Notes under the pieces: model-generated | The model's database searches: none | Seen by the model: only the letters and a program-made list of their open reading frames with translations | What the model was told of the DNA's origin: nothing | Assembly (NCBI GenBank): GCA_003213155.1 | Contig: QCNQ01000003.1 | Location: forward strand, 31,856-95,855 | Direction: 5' to 3' | Length of the DNA: 64,000 nt | Origin: Pelagibacteraceae bacterium AG-426-G02 | GTDB lineage: Bacteria > Pseudomonadota > Alphaproteobacteria > Pelagibacterales > Pelagibacteraceae | Translations under genes and position numbers: made by a program | Shown here: positions 1 through 8,945 of the stretch, one piece after another | Position numbering within the stretch: the stretch's first letter is position 1 | How the letters are laid out: each line of letters begins with the position of its first letter

Positions 1-1
1 A

Positions 2-1177
2 GCAGATTTACCTTTGGTTGTTGATCATTGGAGATATTTTGCTGGTGTAATAAGAGCAGAAGAGGGATCAATTGCAGAAATTAGCAATTCTCAATACTCT
101 TACAACATACCTGAACCTTTAGGAGTAGTTGGTCAAATAGTTCCTTGGAACTTCCCATTACTTATGGCAACATGGAAACTAGCACCAGCTCTTGCAGCAG
201 GTAACTGTTCAGTTTTAAAACCAGCCGAACAAACGCCAGCATCCATAATGGTGATGATGGAACTTATTGGGGATTTATTACCTCCAGGAGTTGTCAACAT
301 TGTTAGTGGTTTTGGTTTAGAGGCAGGTAAACCTTTAGCATCATCAAAAAGAGTTGCTAAAGTTGCATTTACTGGTGAAACAACAACAGGAAGATTGATA
401 ATGCAGTATGCTGCACAAAATATAATTCCAATAACTTTGGAATTAGGTGGAAAATCTCCAAACATTTTCTTTGAGGATATCATGGATAAAGATGATGATT
501 TCTTCGATAAATGTATTGAAGGTTTTGTTATGTTCAATCTTAACCAAGGTGAGGTTTGTACTTGTCCGAGTAGAGCTTTAGTTCAAGAGTCGATCTATGA
601 TAAATTCATGGAAAGAGCTATAGCTAGAACAAAAGCTGTTGTTCAAGACAACCCTTTAAAAATGGAAACTATGATTGGAGCACAGGCTTCCGTAGAACAA
701 ATGGAGAAGATTAAATCTTATCTTGATCTAGGGAAAAAAGAGGGTGCGAAAGTCCTAACAGGAGGAAGTGTTGCAAAACTTAACAGTGGATTAGAAAAAG
801 GTAATTACATTCAACCAACTGTTTTTGAAGCAAAAAATGATATGAGAATATCTCAAGAAGAAATCTTCGGACCTGTTGTGTCTGTAATTAAATTTAAAGA
901 TGAAGCAGAGGCATTAAAAATTGCCAATGATACTCTTTATGGTTTAGGAGCAGCTGTTTGGACTAGAAATGGTAATATTGCTTATAGAATGGGTAGAGCA
1001 ATACAAGCAGGGATAGTATGGACTAATTGTTATCATGCATACCCAGCTCACTCACCATTTGGTGGATACAAACAATCTGGAGTTGGCAGAGAAACTCACA
1101 AAATGATGCTTAATCATTACAGACAGAATAAGAATCTACATGTTTCTTACGCTGAGAAAAAATTAGGCTTCTTTTAA
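2..1177 (+). CDS. Aldehyde dehydrogenase, 5'-truncated by window edge
   Basis: NAD(P)-dependent aldehyde dehydrogenase that oxidises an aldehyde to the acid. The open frame runs in from the window edge (codons GCA GAT TTA CCT from base 2), so the TTG at 14 in the ORF track is not the start; roughly the first hundred residues are missing compared with the usual ~500. Visible motifs are the substrate/NAD segment VPWNFPL, the catalytic-Glu motif ELGGKSPN and the Cys region [11 protein letters not shown], then EEIFGPV and [10 protein letters not shown] near the end. The double-Cys CTCPSR form and the DUF779 gene directly downstream are typical of the acetaldehyde/chloroacetaldehyde (ExaC/AldB-like) branch. 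The exact substrate is inferred. Confidence 0.92.
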   Translation, partial: ADLPLVVDHWRYFAGVIRAEEGSIAEISNSQYSYNIPEPLGVVGQIVPWNFPLLMATWKLAPALAAGNCSVLKPAEQTPASIMVMMELIGDLLPPGVVNIVSGFGLEAGKPLASSKRVAKVAFTGETTTGRLIMQYAAQNIIPITLELGGKSPNIFFEDIMDKDDDFFDKCIEGFVMFNLNQGEVCTCPSRALVQESIYDKFMERAIARTKAVVQDNPLKMETMIGAQASVEQMEKIKSYLDLGKKEGAKVLTGGSVAKLNSGLEKGNYIQPTVFEAKNDMRISQEEIFGPVVSVIKFKDEAEALKIANDTLYGLGAAVWTRNGNIAYRMGRAIQAGIVWTNCYHAYPAHSPFGGYKQSGVGRETHKMMLNHYRQNKNLHVSYAEKKLGFF

Positions 1178-1191
1178 TCAAATAATATATA

Positions 1192-1220
1192 CTGGTCCAT
1201 GATTCGATATCATGGGCCAG
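1192..1220 (+). other. Intergenic hairpin between aldehyde dehydrogenase and DUF779 gene
   Basis: CTGGTCCATGAT and ATCATGGGCCAG form a 12-bp stem (one G-U pair) with a 5-nt loop TCGAT. No T-run follows on either strand, so it is not a clear terminator. It lies between two co-directional genes and contains the upstream ATG (1212) of the DUF779 frame; an mRNA-processing or stability element is a possible role. Confidence 0.5.
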
Positions 1221-1229
1221 AGAAAAAAT

Positions 1230-1583
1230 ATGAAAGTATCTGCAACAAATTCGGCACTTAGTTTATTATCTGAACTTAAAGAAAAATATGGTGAAAAGTT
1301 AATGTTTCATCAATCAGGTGGATGTTGTGATGGGAGTGCACCTATGTGTTTCCAAGAAGGTGAATTTCCATTGGGAGATAACGATATTAAACTTGGGGAA
1401 ATAGGTGGAGTTCCATTTTATATGAATGGTGATCAATATGAAAAATGGAAACATACTGATCTTACGATAGATGCTGTAAAAGGAATTGGTGGAATGTTTT
1501 CATTAGATAATGGAACTGGACGAAGATTTTTAACTAAATCTGAAATATGCCTCGTAGTGGATAACGATAATCCAAATCATTAA
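1230..1583 (+). CDS. DUF779 family protein
   Basis: Small conserved protein of the DUF779 family, whose genes often sit next to acetaldehyde-type aldehyde dehydrogenases, as here. The family signature is seen as FHQSGGCCDGSAPMC, with a Cys-Cys pair and a further Cys that could bind metal, followed by GDNDIKLGEIGGVPFYM. No signal peptide or membrane segment. The track starts at ATG 1212, but that codon lies in the 3' arm of a hairpin and has no Shine-Dalgarno; the ATG at 1230 (MKVSATNSALSLL) follows AGAGA and gives the usual N-terminus, so I prefer it. The biochemical role is unknown; it may assist the neighbouring dehydrogenase. Confidence 0.85.
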   Translation: MKVSATNSALSLLSELKEKYGEKLMFHQSGGCCDGSAPMCFQEGEFPLGDNDIKLGEIGGVPFYMNGDQYEKWKHTDLTIDAVKGIGGMFSLDNGTGRRFLTKSEICLVVDNDNPNH

Positions 1584-1595
1584 ATTTATTTAACA

Positions 1596-2066
1596 ATGCC
1601 GATTTTTTTAAGTTCACAAAAAATTGTGAAGGATTGGATTGATTATAACAATCATATGAATGTTTCTTATTATCTTTTGATCTTTGATAAATATGGGGCT
1701 GATATATTAAATGACACCTTTAAAATGGGTGAGCATTCAGCAAGGACTACCGGAAAAAGTACGATGATTGTTGAGTCTCATATTACATATAATCAAGAAC
1801 TAAAGATGAATGATGAGGTAGATGTAAATTTAGTTTTTTTTGATCACGATAAAAAAAGGTTGCAATATAAGATGGAAATGATCCATAAGCAAAAGCAATA
1901 TTTAGCATCTACGATTGAAGTCCTTGCATTATATGTTGATTTAAATAATCGAAAAGTCTCAGAATTCGAGGGAGATAAATTAGAAATTATGGATAATTAT
2001 ATTAAAAATAATATAGAAAAGTTTGATAATACTAACCTTAAGTTTTCCTCTAAATTGAAAAAGTAA
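1596..2066 (+). CDS. Hotdog-fold acyl-CoA thioesterase (4HBT type)
   Basis: Cytoplasmic thioesterase of the hotdog fold. The N-terminal active-site stretch VKDWIDYNNHMNVSYYL matches the DxNxHMN/xxY pattern of 4-hydroxybenzoyl-CoA thioesterase-like proteins, and the length (156 aa) is usual. This subgroup includes the thioesterases found with carnitine/betaine breakdown, but nothing else here points to that pathway, so the substrate is open. It starts 12 nt after the DUF779 stop and is probably co-transcribed with the dehydrogenase. The C-terminus is Lys/Asn-rich, in keeping with the AT-rich genome. Confidence 0.75.
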   Translation: MPIFLSSQKIVKDWIDYNNHMNVSYYLLIFDKYGADILNDTFKMGEHSARTTGKSTMIVESHITYNQELKMNDEVDVNLVFFDHDKKRLQYKMEMIHKQKQYLASTIEVLALYVDLNNRKVSEFEGDKLEIMDNYIKNNIEKFDNTNLKFSSKLKK

Positions 2067-2072
2067 ATAAAT

Positions 2073-2100
2073 TTACTTCCAGCCCGCGTACTGGAAGTAA
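2073..2100. terminator. Bidirectional hairpin between convergent genes
   Basis: TTACTTCCAG and CTGGAAGTAA make a perfect 10-bp stem around the loop CCCGCGTA. It lies between the converging stops at 2066 (+) and 2109 (-). Flanking sequence is AT-rich but without a long T-run, so termination is likely rather than certain. Confidence 0.7.
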
Positions 2101-2108
2101 TAATCTAT

Positions 2109-2435
2109 TTATTGTCCTGGCGCTTTGTATGCACCTGATGCAACTTCACTCGCTTTAACAGTAGCTTTATTAAAATCAATAGCTTCCAACATTGTTAAAT
2201 TTTTAACTGCTCCTGATGCTTCTACTACAAGTTTTACTGCTGCAAAGTCTTCAAATGTTGTAAGTTCATTAACAACAATAAAGTCATATGGACCTCTAAC
2301 TATATCCATACTATGCATTGTTCCACCCATAGCTTTTGTTAATTGTTCAACTACTGCTTTTCTATCACTTTTAGGATCTTTTAAAAAACCTTGAAAAGCT
2401 TTTTCAGTGTAGTTTCCCATTATATATGCTTTCAT
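2109..2435 (-). CDS. GYD domain protein
   Basis: 108-aa protein of the GYD family, a ferredoxin-like alpha/beta fold of unknown function. The family hallmark is seen in MDIVRGPYDFIVVNELTTFE, and the family's usual N-terminal MKAYIMGNYTEKAFQGFLKDP is present. It has no signal peptide or membrane segment. A strong Shine-Dalgarno (AAAGGGG on the minus strand) precedes the ATG, suggesting good expression. It lies downstream of the sugar ABC transporter genes on the same strand, with about 70 nt between, so it is upstream in transcription order and may have its own promoter. Confidence 0.8.
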   Translation of the reverse strand: MKAYIMGNYTEKAFQGFLKDPKSDRKAVVEQLTKAMGGTMHSMDIVRGPYDFIVVNELTTFEDFAAVKLVVEASGAVKNLTMLEAIDFNKATVKASEVASGAYKAPGQ

Positions 2436-2503
2436 ATGTTACCCCTTTCTTTATTTAAAAAATATTACAGCAAAATTTATGTATGTAGAAGTGGTATATT
2501 TGT

Positions 2504-3298
2504 CTAATTATTTTCTATTCGGTCCATTTCTTTAAGTTCGACTTCTAACTTATCTAATTCCTCACCACCTGCCATCATGCTTAAAAGTTTTTCTCTAGAT
2601 ATATCTTTTTTTTGAAATGTTCCCATACTTTTTCCTCGATTTAAAACTGTAAAACTATTTCCAACAGGATAAGCATGATGAACGTTGTGTGTTATTAAAA
2701 TTACAGCTAAACCTTGCGATGCTGCTTTAACAATATATTTCAGGACCATTGAAGCTTGATGCACACCTAATGCTGACGTTGGTTCATCTAATACTAAAAC
2801 TTTTGCTCCAAAATAAATTGCTCTAGAAATAGCGAGACATTGTCTTTCACCTCCAGACATCGTACCGACAGCTTGTGATGGGTCTCTCACATCGATACCT
2901 ATTTGTCCCATTCTTTCTGCAGCTATAGTGTTTGCTTTTTCAATATCAAAAGTTCTGAAAAAAGGTAAACCTTTTTGTGGCTCTCTACCCATAAAAAAAT
3001 TTCTAGTTACACTCATAAGAGAAACTAATGCTAAATCTTGATAAACAGTACCTATCCCAATATCCAAAGCATCTCTTGGTGAGTCAAAAACTATTTTTTG
3101 ATCCTCAAAAATAATTTCACCTTCATCAGGTTTATGAACGCCTGCTAAAGTTTTTATTAAAGTAGATTTTCCAGCTCCATTGTCACCAAGTAAGCACATT
3201 ATCTCGCCTTTTTTTAGTTTCATAGTGACATCTTTCAAAGCAATTACTTTACCAAAAAATTTACTTATATTATTGAATTGAACTAAATATTCAGACAT
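2504..3298 (-). CDS. Sugar ABC transporter ATP-binding protein (FrcA-like)
   Basis: Energises sugar import across the inner membrane with the permease encoded just upstream. Walker A is [10 protein letters not shown], the ABC signature [11 protein letters not shown], and Walker [15 protein letters not shown]2 ATPases are usually double-domain proteins (RbsA, ~500 aa); this ~265-aa single-domain form matches the FrcA subgroup. The tail after the switch His ([10 protein letters not shown]) is acidic. The permease stop and this ATG overlap (TGATG), so they are translationally coupled; a GTG three bases upstream (3301) is an alternative start. Substrate is unknown, but the inositol genes nearby make a cyclitol or related sugar plausible. 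Confidence 0.9.
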   Translation of the reverse strand: MSEYLVQFNNISKFFGKVIALKDVTMKLKKGEIMCLLGDNGAGKSTLIKTLAGVHKPDEGEIIFEDQKIVFDSPRDALDIGIGTVYQDLALVSLMSVTRNFFMGREPQKGLPFFRTFDIEKANTIAAERMGQIGIDVRDPSQAVGTMSGGERQCLAISRAIYFGAKVLVLDEPTSALGVHQASMVLKYIVKAASQGLAVILITHNVHHAYPVGNSFTVLNRGKSMGTFQKKDISREKLLSMMAGGEELDKLEVELKEMDRIENN

Positions 3299-4425
3299 CA
3301 CTTAGTCTCCGTAACTTTTTTTCTAATATAATTATTGAATACTACTGCAATTAACATCATTGCGCCTAAAAAAACCTTAAACCAATCAGTATCCACATCT
3401 GTATAAAAAATTCCCATTGATACAGTGCCAAAAATAATAGCGCCCAATGCTGCTCCGATGGCAGAGCCATAACCTCCAGTCAAAAGACAACCGCCAACCA
3501 CAGCAGCTGCTATTGCTTCCAATTCTTTTAAAGTTCCTCTCATAGTATCTGCAGAACCTGCATCTAAAACTTGAATACAAGCAAATATTGTCGATGCTAC
3601 AGCTGTTCCGATAAATAGACTTATTTTTACTCTTCCAACAGGTACACCAACATTTGTAGCACCAACTTTATCTCCACCTGATGCAAATATCCAATTTCCA
3701 TATCTAGTTTTCATAAGTATCCAAGTCGCAAATAATGTAAGAGCAATAAACCATATTACTGATGGTGGAATACCTGTAGCTAATGGTGTGCCGTCAGTTC
3801 TCAGTGCAATTAATTTCATCGATCCTAGCCATGTGAATAACCATTGAAAAGTATCTGTTGCAAACAACCAAGCGATTGGATCATCCTCTATCAAAACTCT
3901 TAATCCTGGTACTTGAGTTCTTCCTGTAATTAATCTGGTAATAGCCAAAGTTGCCCCTCTTAAAATGAACAACATTGCAAGAGTTACTATGAAGGATGGA
4001 AGACCAGTTTTTACTACCATTATACCATTGAAATACCCAATTAGTACTGCCATAGCAAAAGCAAAAATAATACTCGTCCATAAAGGCCAGCCCCAATAAA
4101 TTGCAGGTATAGCGATACAGATTCCTGCAAAACCAATCATTGATCCAATTGATAAATCAAACTCTCCACCAATCATTAACATTGCAGCAGCAATAGCAAT
4201 AATTCCTAAATTAGCTGAAACATCTAAAAAATTTAATGTCCCATAAGCGCTAAACATTCCAGTGTCACCAGCAACTATTCCAAAAAAAATAAAAACTAAA
4301 ATTGAGCCACCCAAAGCACCAAGCTCTGGTCTGTTTAATAAAACTCTAAGAGGAGAAATTTTTTTAAGTCTTTCATCTTGTCCACTATCTTTTTTAGATT
4401 GAATACTCTCTGATTTTACAGACAT
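3298..4425 (-). CDS. Sugar ABC transporter permease (RbsC/FrcC family)
   Basis: Inner-membrane permease of a CUT2 (ribose/fructose-type) importer, 375 aa with about ten hydrophobic segments. Family features are [16 protein letters not shown] near residue 95 and the [19 protein letters not shown] loop that docks on the ATPase. The N-terminal ~25 residues are hydrophilic and cytoplasmic. Its gene lies 72 nt after the binding-protein gene, beyond a strong hairpin terminator, and overlaps the ATPase gene. There is an unusually long loop around residues 180-215 ([20 protein letters not shown]) between membrane segments, also seen in FrcC-like permeases. Confidence 0.9.
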   Translation of the reverse strand: MSVKSESIQSKKDSGQDERLKKISPLRVLLNRPELGALGGSILVFIFFGIVAGDTGMFSAYGTLNFLDVSANLGIIAIAAAMLMIGGEFDLSIGSMIGFAGICIAIPAIYWGWPLWTSIIFAFAMAVLIGYFNGIMVVKTGLPSFIVTLAMLFILRGATLAITRLITGRTQVPGLRVLIEDDPIAWLFATDTFQWLFTWLGSMKLIALRTDGTPLATGIPPSVIWFIALTLFATWILMKTRYGNWIFASGGDKVGATNVGVPVGRVKISLFIGTAVASTIFACIQVLDAGSADTMRGTLKELEAIAAAVVGGCLLTGGYGSAIGAALGAIIFGTVSMGIFYTDVDTDWFKVFLGAMMLIAVVFNNYIRKKVTETK

Positions 4426-4456
4426 ATAAAAATTATAATTTAAAGATGATTAAAAA

Positions 4457-4486
4457 AAAGGCCTGACTAACATTAGTCAGGCCTTT
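4457..4486 (-). terminator. Intrinsic terminator after the sugar-binding protein gene
   Basis: A 13-bp perfect stem, AAAGGCCTGACTA with TAGTCAGGCCTTT and a 4-nt loop, followed on the minus strand by a run of eight T. It stands between the binding-protein gene (ends 4498) and the permease gene (begins 4425), and so should lower permease and ATPase expression relative to the binding protein. Confidence 0.88.
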
Positions 4487-4497
4487 AATTCATATTT

Positions 4498-5421
4498 TTA
4501 TCTATAACCTTGAGCTGCCCATTTAATTACTTTAGACGCATTGTCAGGAGTAACAAACCCAGGTCCAGTCATTACCACACCTGCTGGCATTGTTCCCCAT
4601 CTCATATATTGTCCAAAGATAGCTATTGGCAAATATCCTTGTAGATATTGCTGTTGGTCAATTAAAAACTCTACTTTTCCTGCAGCAGCAGCTTTTAACA
4701 TATTTGGAGACATATCAAATGTTCCTAATCTTACAGAACCAACTTTTCCAGCAGATTCGAGTGCTTTCAAAGCTGCTTCACCAGATAATCCAGCACCTAA
4801 AGTTAGAATAGTGTCATAGCCACCACCTAATTTTGCAGCAACAGCTTTTTGAATTTCTGTTGGGTCATTTGAAGTACCTAAAATATCAACAGATCCACCG
4901 AAACCTTTTTTGAAACCAGCACATCTTCTATCAAGTGCAACGTTTCCGACCTCATGGTTAACACATAATGCTTTTTTTCCACCAGCGGCTTTCATTTTTT
5001 GTCCACCACCTACACCTGCTTCAAACTCAGTTTGTCCAACGTGTGCACTAATTCCTAAAGATGCATAATCATCAGATCCAGAGTTCATTGATATTACAGG
5101 AATACCAGCAGCAATCGCAGCTTTAACTGATTTTCCTAAAGCAGCAGCATCTGGTAATGTGATCACAATACCTTTCGGTTTTTGTGATACAGCATTATCT
5201 ATTAATTTTGCCATTTCTACCATGTCAAAAGTAGCTGGTGCTGTGTATTTGCAAGACACTCCCATGTCTTTACATCCAGCATCAACTCCATTTTTAGCAA
5301 CTGACCAGAAAGGATCGTTTGCTTGACCATGAGAAACCACAATTATATCTACAGCTAAAGCAGATACAGACATCATTGCCCATGCAGCTAAAGCCAATAT
5401 AAAGTTTTTTATTGTTTTCAT
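4498..5421 (-). CDS. Sugar ABC transporter periplasmic binding protein
   Basis: Periplasmic substrate-binding protein of the type I (RbsB/FrcB) family. A signal peptide is clear (MKTIKNFILALAAWAMMSVSALA, cut before VDIIVVSHG). The mature protein begins with a typical beta strand and has QKPKGIVITLPD, ISMNSGSDD and LRLGTFD-like segments that line the sugar cleft. Length 307 aa is normal. AAGGGGAATAATG supplies a strong ribosome site, and the terminator downstream would keep this product in excess over the membrane parts. Ligand cannot be read from sequence; the nearby iolG/E/D genes suggest inositol or a related polyol. Confidence 0.9.
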   Translation of the reverse strand: MKTIKNFILALAAWAMMSVSALAVDIIVVSHGQANDPFWSVAKNGVDAGCKDMGVSCKYTAPATFDMVEMAKLIDNAVSQKPKGIVITLPDAAALGKSVKAAIAAGIPVISMNSGSDDYASLGISAHVGQTEFEAGVGGGQKMKAAGGKKALCVNHEVGNVALDRRCAGFKKGFGGSVDILGTSNDPTEIQKAVAAKLGGGYDTILTLGAGLSGEAALKALESAGKVGSVRLGTFDMSPNMLKAAAAGKVEFLIDQQQYLQGYLPIAIFGQYMRWGTMPAGVVMTGPGFVTPDNASKVIKWAAQGYR

Positions 5422-5521
5422 TATTCCCCTTTAATTAAAGTTAACTTTTAAAAGTAAATCTAATCAAAATATCATTTAGTTGTAAAGCAGACAGGTTGTA
5501 TTCTACTAAGGGTTGATTCAA

Positions 5522-6523
5522 TTAAAGATTAAGTTTTTCAAACTTTTTTGATCTTAAAGATTTTTGAGCTGCATTCGCAATTATCAGAGCTTTTCTTCCC
5601 TCTTCAAATCCTGCAAGAGGTTGAATTTTCTTTCTAATAAATTTTGCAAAATCCTTTAATTGATTTTTATAAGCATCTTTATACCTATCAATAAAAAAAT
5701 TAAGCAGAGGAGATTTGTTTGAAGTTGATTGTGCAGAATATAAAGATGTCTCGTTTTGTCTTTTATTTTCTGAAATTAACATACCTTTTGATCCAAATAA
5801 TTCTATTCTTTGATCATAACCGAAACTACAATGTCTGGAATTAGTTATTATGCACTGAACACCAGCTTTAGATCTAATTATGGAAGATGTTAATTCAAAA
5901 TCTTTTATTTTATCAAATCTTTTGTCTGATATGTTGCTACCAGAGGCTATTATTTTTGCAGGCTCATCATTACCAAGGTAGAATCTAACAAGATCAAAAT
6001 CATGGATCATCATATCTCTAAAAATACCACCAGATTCTTTTAGATATTTCATAGTTGGCGGGGCAGGATCACGACTAGTGATAATAATTTTTTCTAATTT
6101 ACCTATTTTTCCACTAAGTAATTGTTTTTTTAAGCTATTGTGTGTTGGATCATATCGTCTATTAAAACCTAATTGTATTTTTGGATTTAATTTATTAATT
6201 TTTTTTTTGCAGGTTTCAATTTTTTTAATACTTAAATCCAGTGGTTTTTCACAAAAGATAATTTTTCTATTTTTAACACCATCTAAAATAAATCTAATAT
6301 GTGTCGATGTTGTTGAGGCAATAAAAATAGCTTTTATATTTTTATCTTTATAAGCCACAGATGGTTTGTTTATAGCTTTTGTTTTTAATGTTTTTGAATA
6401 TTTTTTAGATAATTTTTGTTCAATGTCATAAATATATTTAAGATTAAAATCTTTACTACGCATTAAATTTTTTCCATGCATAATACCAATTCTACCAAGT
6501 CCAAATAAAGCTATATCAATCAT
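5522..6523 (-). CDS. iolG: Inositol 2-dehydrogenase
   Basis: Gfo/Idh/MocA oxidoreductase that oxidises myo-inositol to 2-keto-myo-inositol with NAD+, the first step of inositol breakdown. The N-terminal Rossmann motif is ALFGLGRIGIMHGKNL; the active-site Lys motif is FCEKPLD; NRRYDP, TSRDPAPP and GGIFRDMMIHDFDLVRF are characteristic of IolG. 333 aa is the normal size. It starts divergently from iolE with about 45 nt between the two ATGs, so a shared control region is likely. The C-terminal EEGRKALIIANAAQKSL is also typical of the family. Identification as IolG rests on motifs plus neighbours. Confidence 0.9.
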   Translation of the reverse strand: MIDIALFGLGRIGIMHGKNLMRSKDFNLKYIYDIEQKLSKKYSKTLKTKAINKPSVAYKDKNIKAIFIASTTSTHIRFILDGVKNRKIIFCEKPLDLSIKKIETCKKKINKLNPKIQLGFNRRYDPTHNSLKKQLLSGKIGKLEKIIITSRDPAPPTMKYLKESGGIFRDMMIHDFDLVRFYLGNDEPAKIIASGSNISDKRFDKIKDFELTSSIIRSKAGVQCIITNSRHCSFGYDQRIELFGSKGMLISENKRQNETSLYSAQSTSNKSPLLNFFIDRYKDAYKNQLKDFAKFIRKKIQPLAGFEEGRKALIIANAAQKSLRSKKFEKLNL

Positions 6524-6567
6524 TAAAAATTTGTATTAAAATAATAACTTAACTAAAAAAATTTCTT

Positions 6568-7470
6568 ATGTCAGTAAAATTAGGAGTTGCACCCATTGCA
6601 TGGAGTAATGATGACATGCCCGAGTTAGGCGGTGAAACTACATTAGAGCAATGTTTAAAAGAAGCCAATGAAGCAGGCTATATAGGCATAGAGTCTGGTG
6701 GAAAATTTCCAAAGAAATCTTCTGAATTAATTCCAAAATTAGATCAATTTAATCTTAAACTTTGCTCAGGATGGTATGGCGCAAATCTTAGAAAAAATTC
6801 TGTTGAGGAAGAAAAAAAATCCATTCAAGAACAACTAAATTTATTTAAAGATTGTGATGCACCTTGTATAGTTTTTGCAGAAGTTTCTGGCTCTATACAA
6901 GGAAATCCTAATAGAAAATTATCAACTCGGCCTCAAATGGAAAAAGATGAATGGCAGAAGTTTTGTGAAAAAATTTCTGAACTAGGAAAATATTTAGAGG
7001 ATGAAGGGATGCCTTTGGCATATCACCATCATATGGGAACAGTAATTGAAACTCAAAAAGATACTGAAAGACTTATAGAAAATACTCATGAAAGTGTAAA
7101 ATTAACATTAGATACAGGACATATGTTATTTGCAAAAGGAGACTCAAAATCTATATTACAAAATTATTATGAAAGAATTTTACACGTCCATTGTAAAGAT
7201 ATAAGAAAACAAGTTCTTGAAAAATCTTTAAAAGAGGATTTAAGTTTTAGAGGTGCTTTTTTAGAGGGCGCGTTTACAGTACCAGGAGATGGCTGTATTG
7301 ATTATCAACCTTTATTTAATGTATTAAAAAATAATAATTATTCAGGATGGCTAGTGGTTGAGGCAGAACAGGATCCGGCAAAAGCAAATCCGTTAGAGTA
7401 TGCAAAAATTGGTTATAAATATCTTACAGATACATTAAAAAAATCTGAAATTGAAATTTATAAAAATTGA
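6568..7470 (+). CDS. iolE: Inosose dehydratase
   Basis: Dehydrates 2-keto-myo-inositol (inosose) to 3D-trihydroxycyclohexane-1,2-dione, step two of inositol catabolism. TIM-barrel xylose-isomerase-like protein. The N-terminus VAPIAWSNDDMPELGGETT is nearly diagnostic for IolE, and metal-site stretches YHHHMGTVIE, LDTGHMLFAKGD and HCKDI are present; the C-terminal VVEAEQDPAKANPLEYAK also fits. 300 aa is standard. It is divergent from iolG and converges with the pilin-like gene, whose stop is only a base away. Its pathway partner iolD lies about 4 kb further on, separated by minus-strand genes. Confidence 0.93.
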   Translation: MSVKLGVAPIAWSNDDMPELGGETTLEQCLKEANEAGYIGIESGGKFPKKSSELIPKLDQFNLKLCSGWYGANLRKNSVEEEKKSIQEQLNLFKDCDAPCIVFAEVSGSIQGNPNRKLSTRPQMEKDEWQKFCEKISELGKYLEDEGMPLAYHHHMGTVIETQKDTERLIENTHESVKLTLDTGHMLFAKGDSKSILQNYYERILHVHCKDIRKQVLEKSLKEDLSFRGAFLEGAFTVPGDGCIDYQPLFNVLKNNNYSGWLVVEAEQDPAKANPLEYAKIGYKYLTDTLKKSEIEIYKN

Positions 7471-7971
7471 TTATCTATAGAGTGAAGTTAGTTCATTATT
7501 TCCAGCAGCAACACATGGAGATTTAAAACAAGTACCCACAACCCATTCAGATCCAGGATCAGGTAAAAAATTTGATGACATCACAAATATAACGCCCATC
7601 TCAACCGATTGCCCCGCCTTACCTTCAGCTTTAATTCTAGGATCAGGATCAGTTTTTACTTTAGTATCCTCTGAAAAAGGATTCTCTATATTAAGATTTT
7701 TGTTTATATAATTCACAACTTTGGATGAGGACCATTCGCCATTACAGGGATCACCCCAAATAGTGAATTTACCTTCATCATTATTCCCGCAATTATTTAT
7801 TTCTCCATTAATAAAATCGACTACTTTCTTATGATTTTCTTTGACTAAGTTAGCTTTTGCTTCAACTGCGGGCCTTGTACTTGCGGTCCAAATCAACATC
7901 CCAACCACATATACTAATGATAACAATACTAATGCTTCTAATAGTCCAAAATTTTTGAAATTTATTCGCAT
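7471..7971 (-). CDS. Pilin-like single-pass membrane protein
   Basis: I do not recognise a specific family. The N-terminus (KNFGLLEALVLLSLVYVVGML) resembles a type IV pilin or pseudopilin helix: short basic leader, Gly, a Glu within a long hydrophobic stretch, then an amphipathic region and a soluble domain. The Glu sits at +3 after the Gly rather than +5, so prepilin-peptidase processing is uncertain. Four cysteines occur as two pairs (NNCG/GDPCNG and GTCFKSPC), consistent with pilin-style disulfides. It is a few bases downstream of the D-2-hydroxyacid dehydrogenase gene but has no obvious metabolic link. No other pilus genes are in the window. Confidence 0.65.
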   Translation of the reverse strand: MRINFKNFGLLEALVLLSLVYVVGMLIWTASTRPAVEAKANLVKENHKKVVDFINGEINNCGNNDEGKFTIWGDPCNGEWSSSKVVNYINKNLNIENPFSEDTKVKTDPDPRIKAEGKAGQSVEMGVIFVMSSNFLPDPGSEWVVGTCFKSPCVAAGNNELTSLYR

Positions 7972-7973
7972 AA

Positions 7974-8939
7974 TTAAAGTTTAATAATTTTTGATTTGTC
8001 TAATTTTTTTTCAAAAAAATCAATTATATTTTGTATTGTTTCTTTTCCCATTCTTATCATGCATTCTTCAGTAAATGCAGCGGTATGAGGACTTAAAAAA
8101 ACTTTATTGTTTTTTAGCAAAGGATTATCCTCTTTAGGTGGTTCTGTTTCAAAAACATCTAAACCTGCACCGAATATAAGACTTTCATTTAATGCTTTGT
8201 CTAAGTCATTCTCATTAATCATTCCACCTCTTGCAGCATTAATAATTATACAATTTTTCCTCATTGTTTTAAGTAAGTCATAATTAATAATATTTTTCGT
8301 TTTTTCATTAAGAGGCATATGTAAAGAAATGGCATCCATAGATTTTACTGCTTCTGTAAGATCTTCAACTTTTTTTCCACCCAATTCTTCAATAATATCT
8401 TTTGAAACAAATGGATCATAAACAAAAACATTCATTTCAAATCCTTTGCATCTTCTAATTAAAGATTGACCAATTCTACCAAATCCAGCAATTAAAATAT
8501 TTTTTTTCCAAAGTTCAATTGTTTTTGGAAGTTTGTTTCTATTAGAAAAATTTCCTGTTTTAACAGCCTCATCATACATGTTTTTTCTCTTTGATATATT
8601 GAGCAACATAAACATAACATGTTCTGCCACCGCAACAGCATTTGCTGTAGCCGTAATTGCCAAGGTGATATTTTTTTCTTTAGAAGACTTGAGATCAATA
8701 TTGTCGTACCCAACGCCATGGCGAGATATAATCTTAAGTTTTTTTGATATATTGATTAATTCGCTAGATAAATTTGCTGTTCTAATTGATAGACCATCAC
8801 ACTCCAAAATTTTTTGTTTAATATCTTTGTCATCTATATTTTCAATAATCTCATAATCATAATTTGTGTTATTCTTTATGAGATCTATCCCCGCTTTATG
8901 AATAGGTTGAATTATCAAAATTTTTTTTTTATCTGACAC
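7974..8939 (-). CDS. D-2-hydroxyacid dehydrogenase
   Basis: NAD-dependent D-isomer 2-hydroxyacid dehydrogenase of the SerA/GyaR type, interconverting a 2-oxo acid and its D-hydroxy acid. The nucleotide-binding motif is LIAGFGRIGQSL near residue 150, followed by INAARGGMINENDL (catalytic Arg region), GAGLDVFETEPP and LSPHTAAFTEECMIRM (catalytic His). 321 aa and no C-terminal ACT domain, so it is not the long form of SerA. It starts with GTG (GTGTCAGAT). It sits in one run with the HpcH/HpaI aldolase gene (6 nt apart) and aldehyde dehydrogenase, suggesting a role in handling 2-oxo acid products. Confidence 0.88.
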   Translation of the reverse strand: MSDKKKILIIQPIHKAGIDLIKNNTNYDYEIIENIDDKDIKQKILECDGLSIRTANLSSELINISKKLKIISRHGVGYDNIDLKSSKEKNITLAITATANAVAVAEHVMFMLLNISKRKNMYDEAVKTGNFSNRNKLPKTIELWKKNILIAGFGRIGQSLIRRCKGFEMNVFVYDPFVSKDIIEELGGKKVEDLTEAVKSMDAISLHMPLNEKTKNIINYDLLKTMRKNCIIINAARGGMINENDLDKALNESLIFGAGLDVFETEPPKEDNPLLKNNKVFLSPHTAAFTEECMIRMGKETIQNIIDFFEKKLDKSKIIKL

Positions 8940-8945
8940 TTAAAT

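Noticed and set aside
4541-4819. Plus-strand ORFs over the sugar-binding protein gene
   Set aside because: Antisense shadows of a clear gene with a signal peptide and family motifs.
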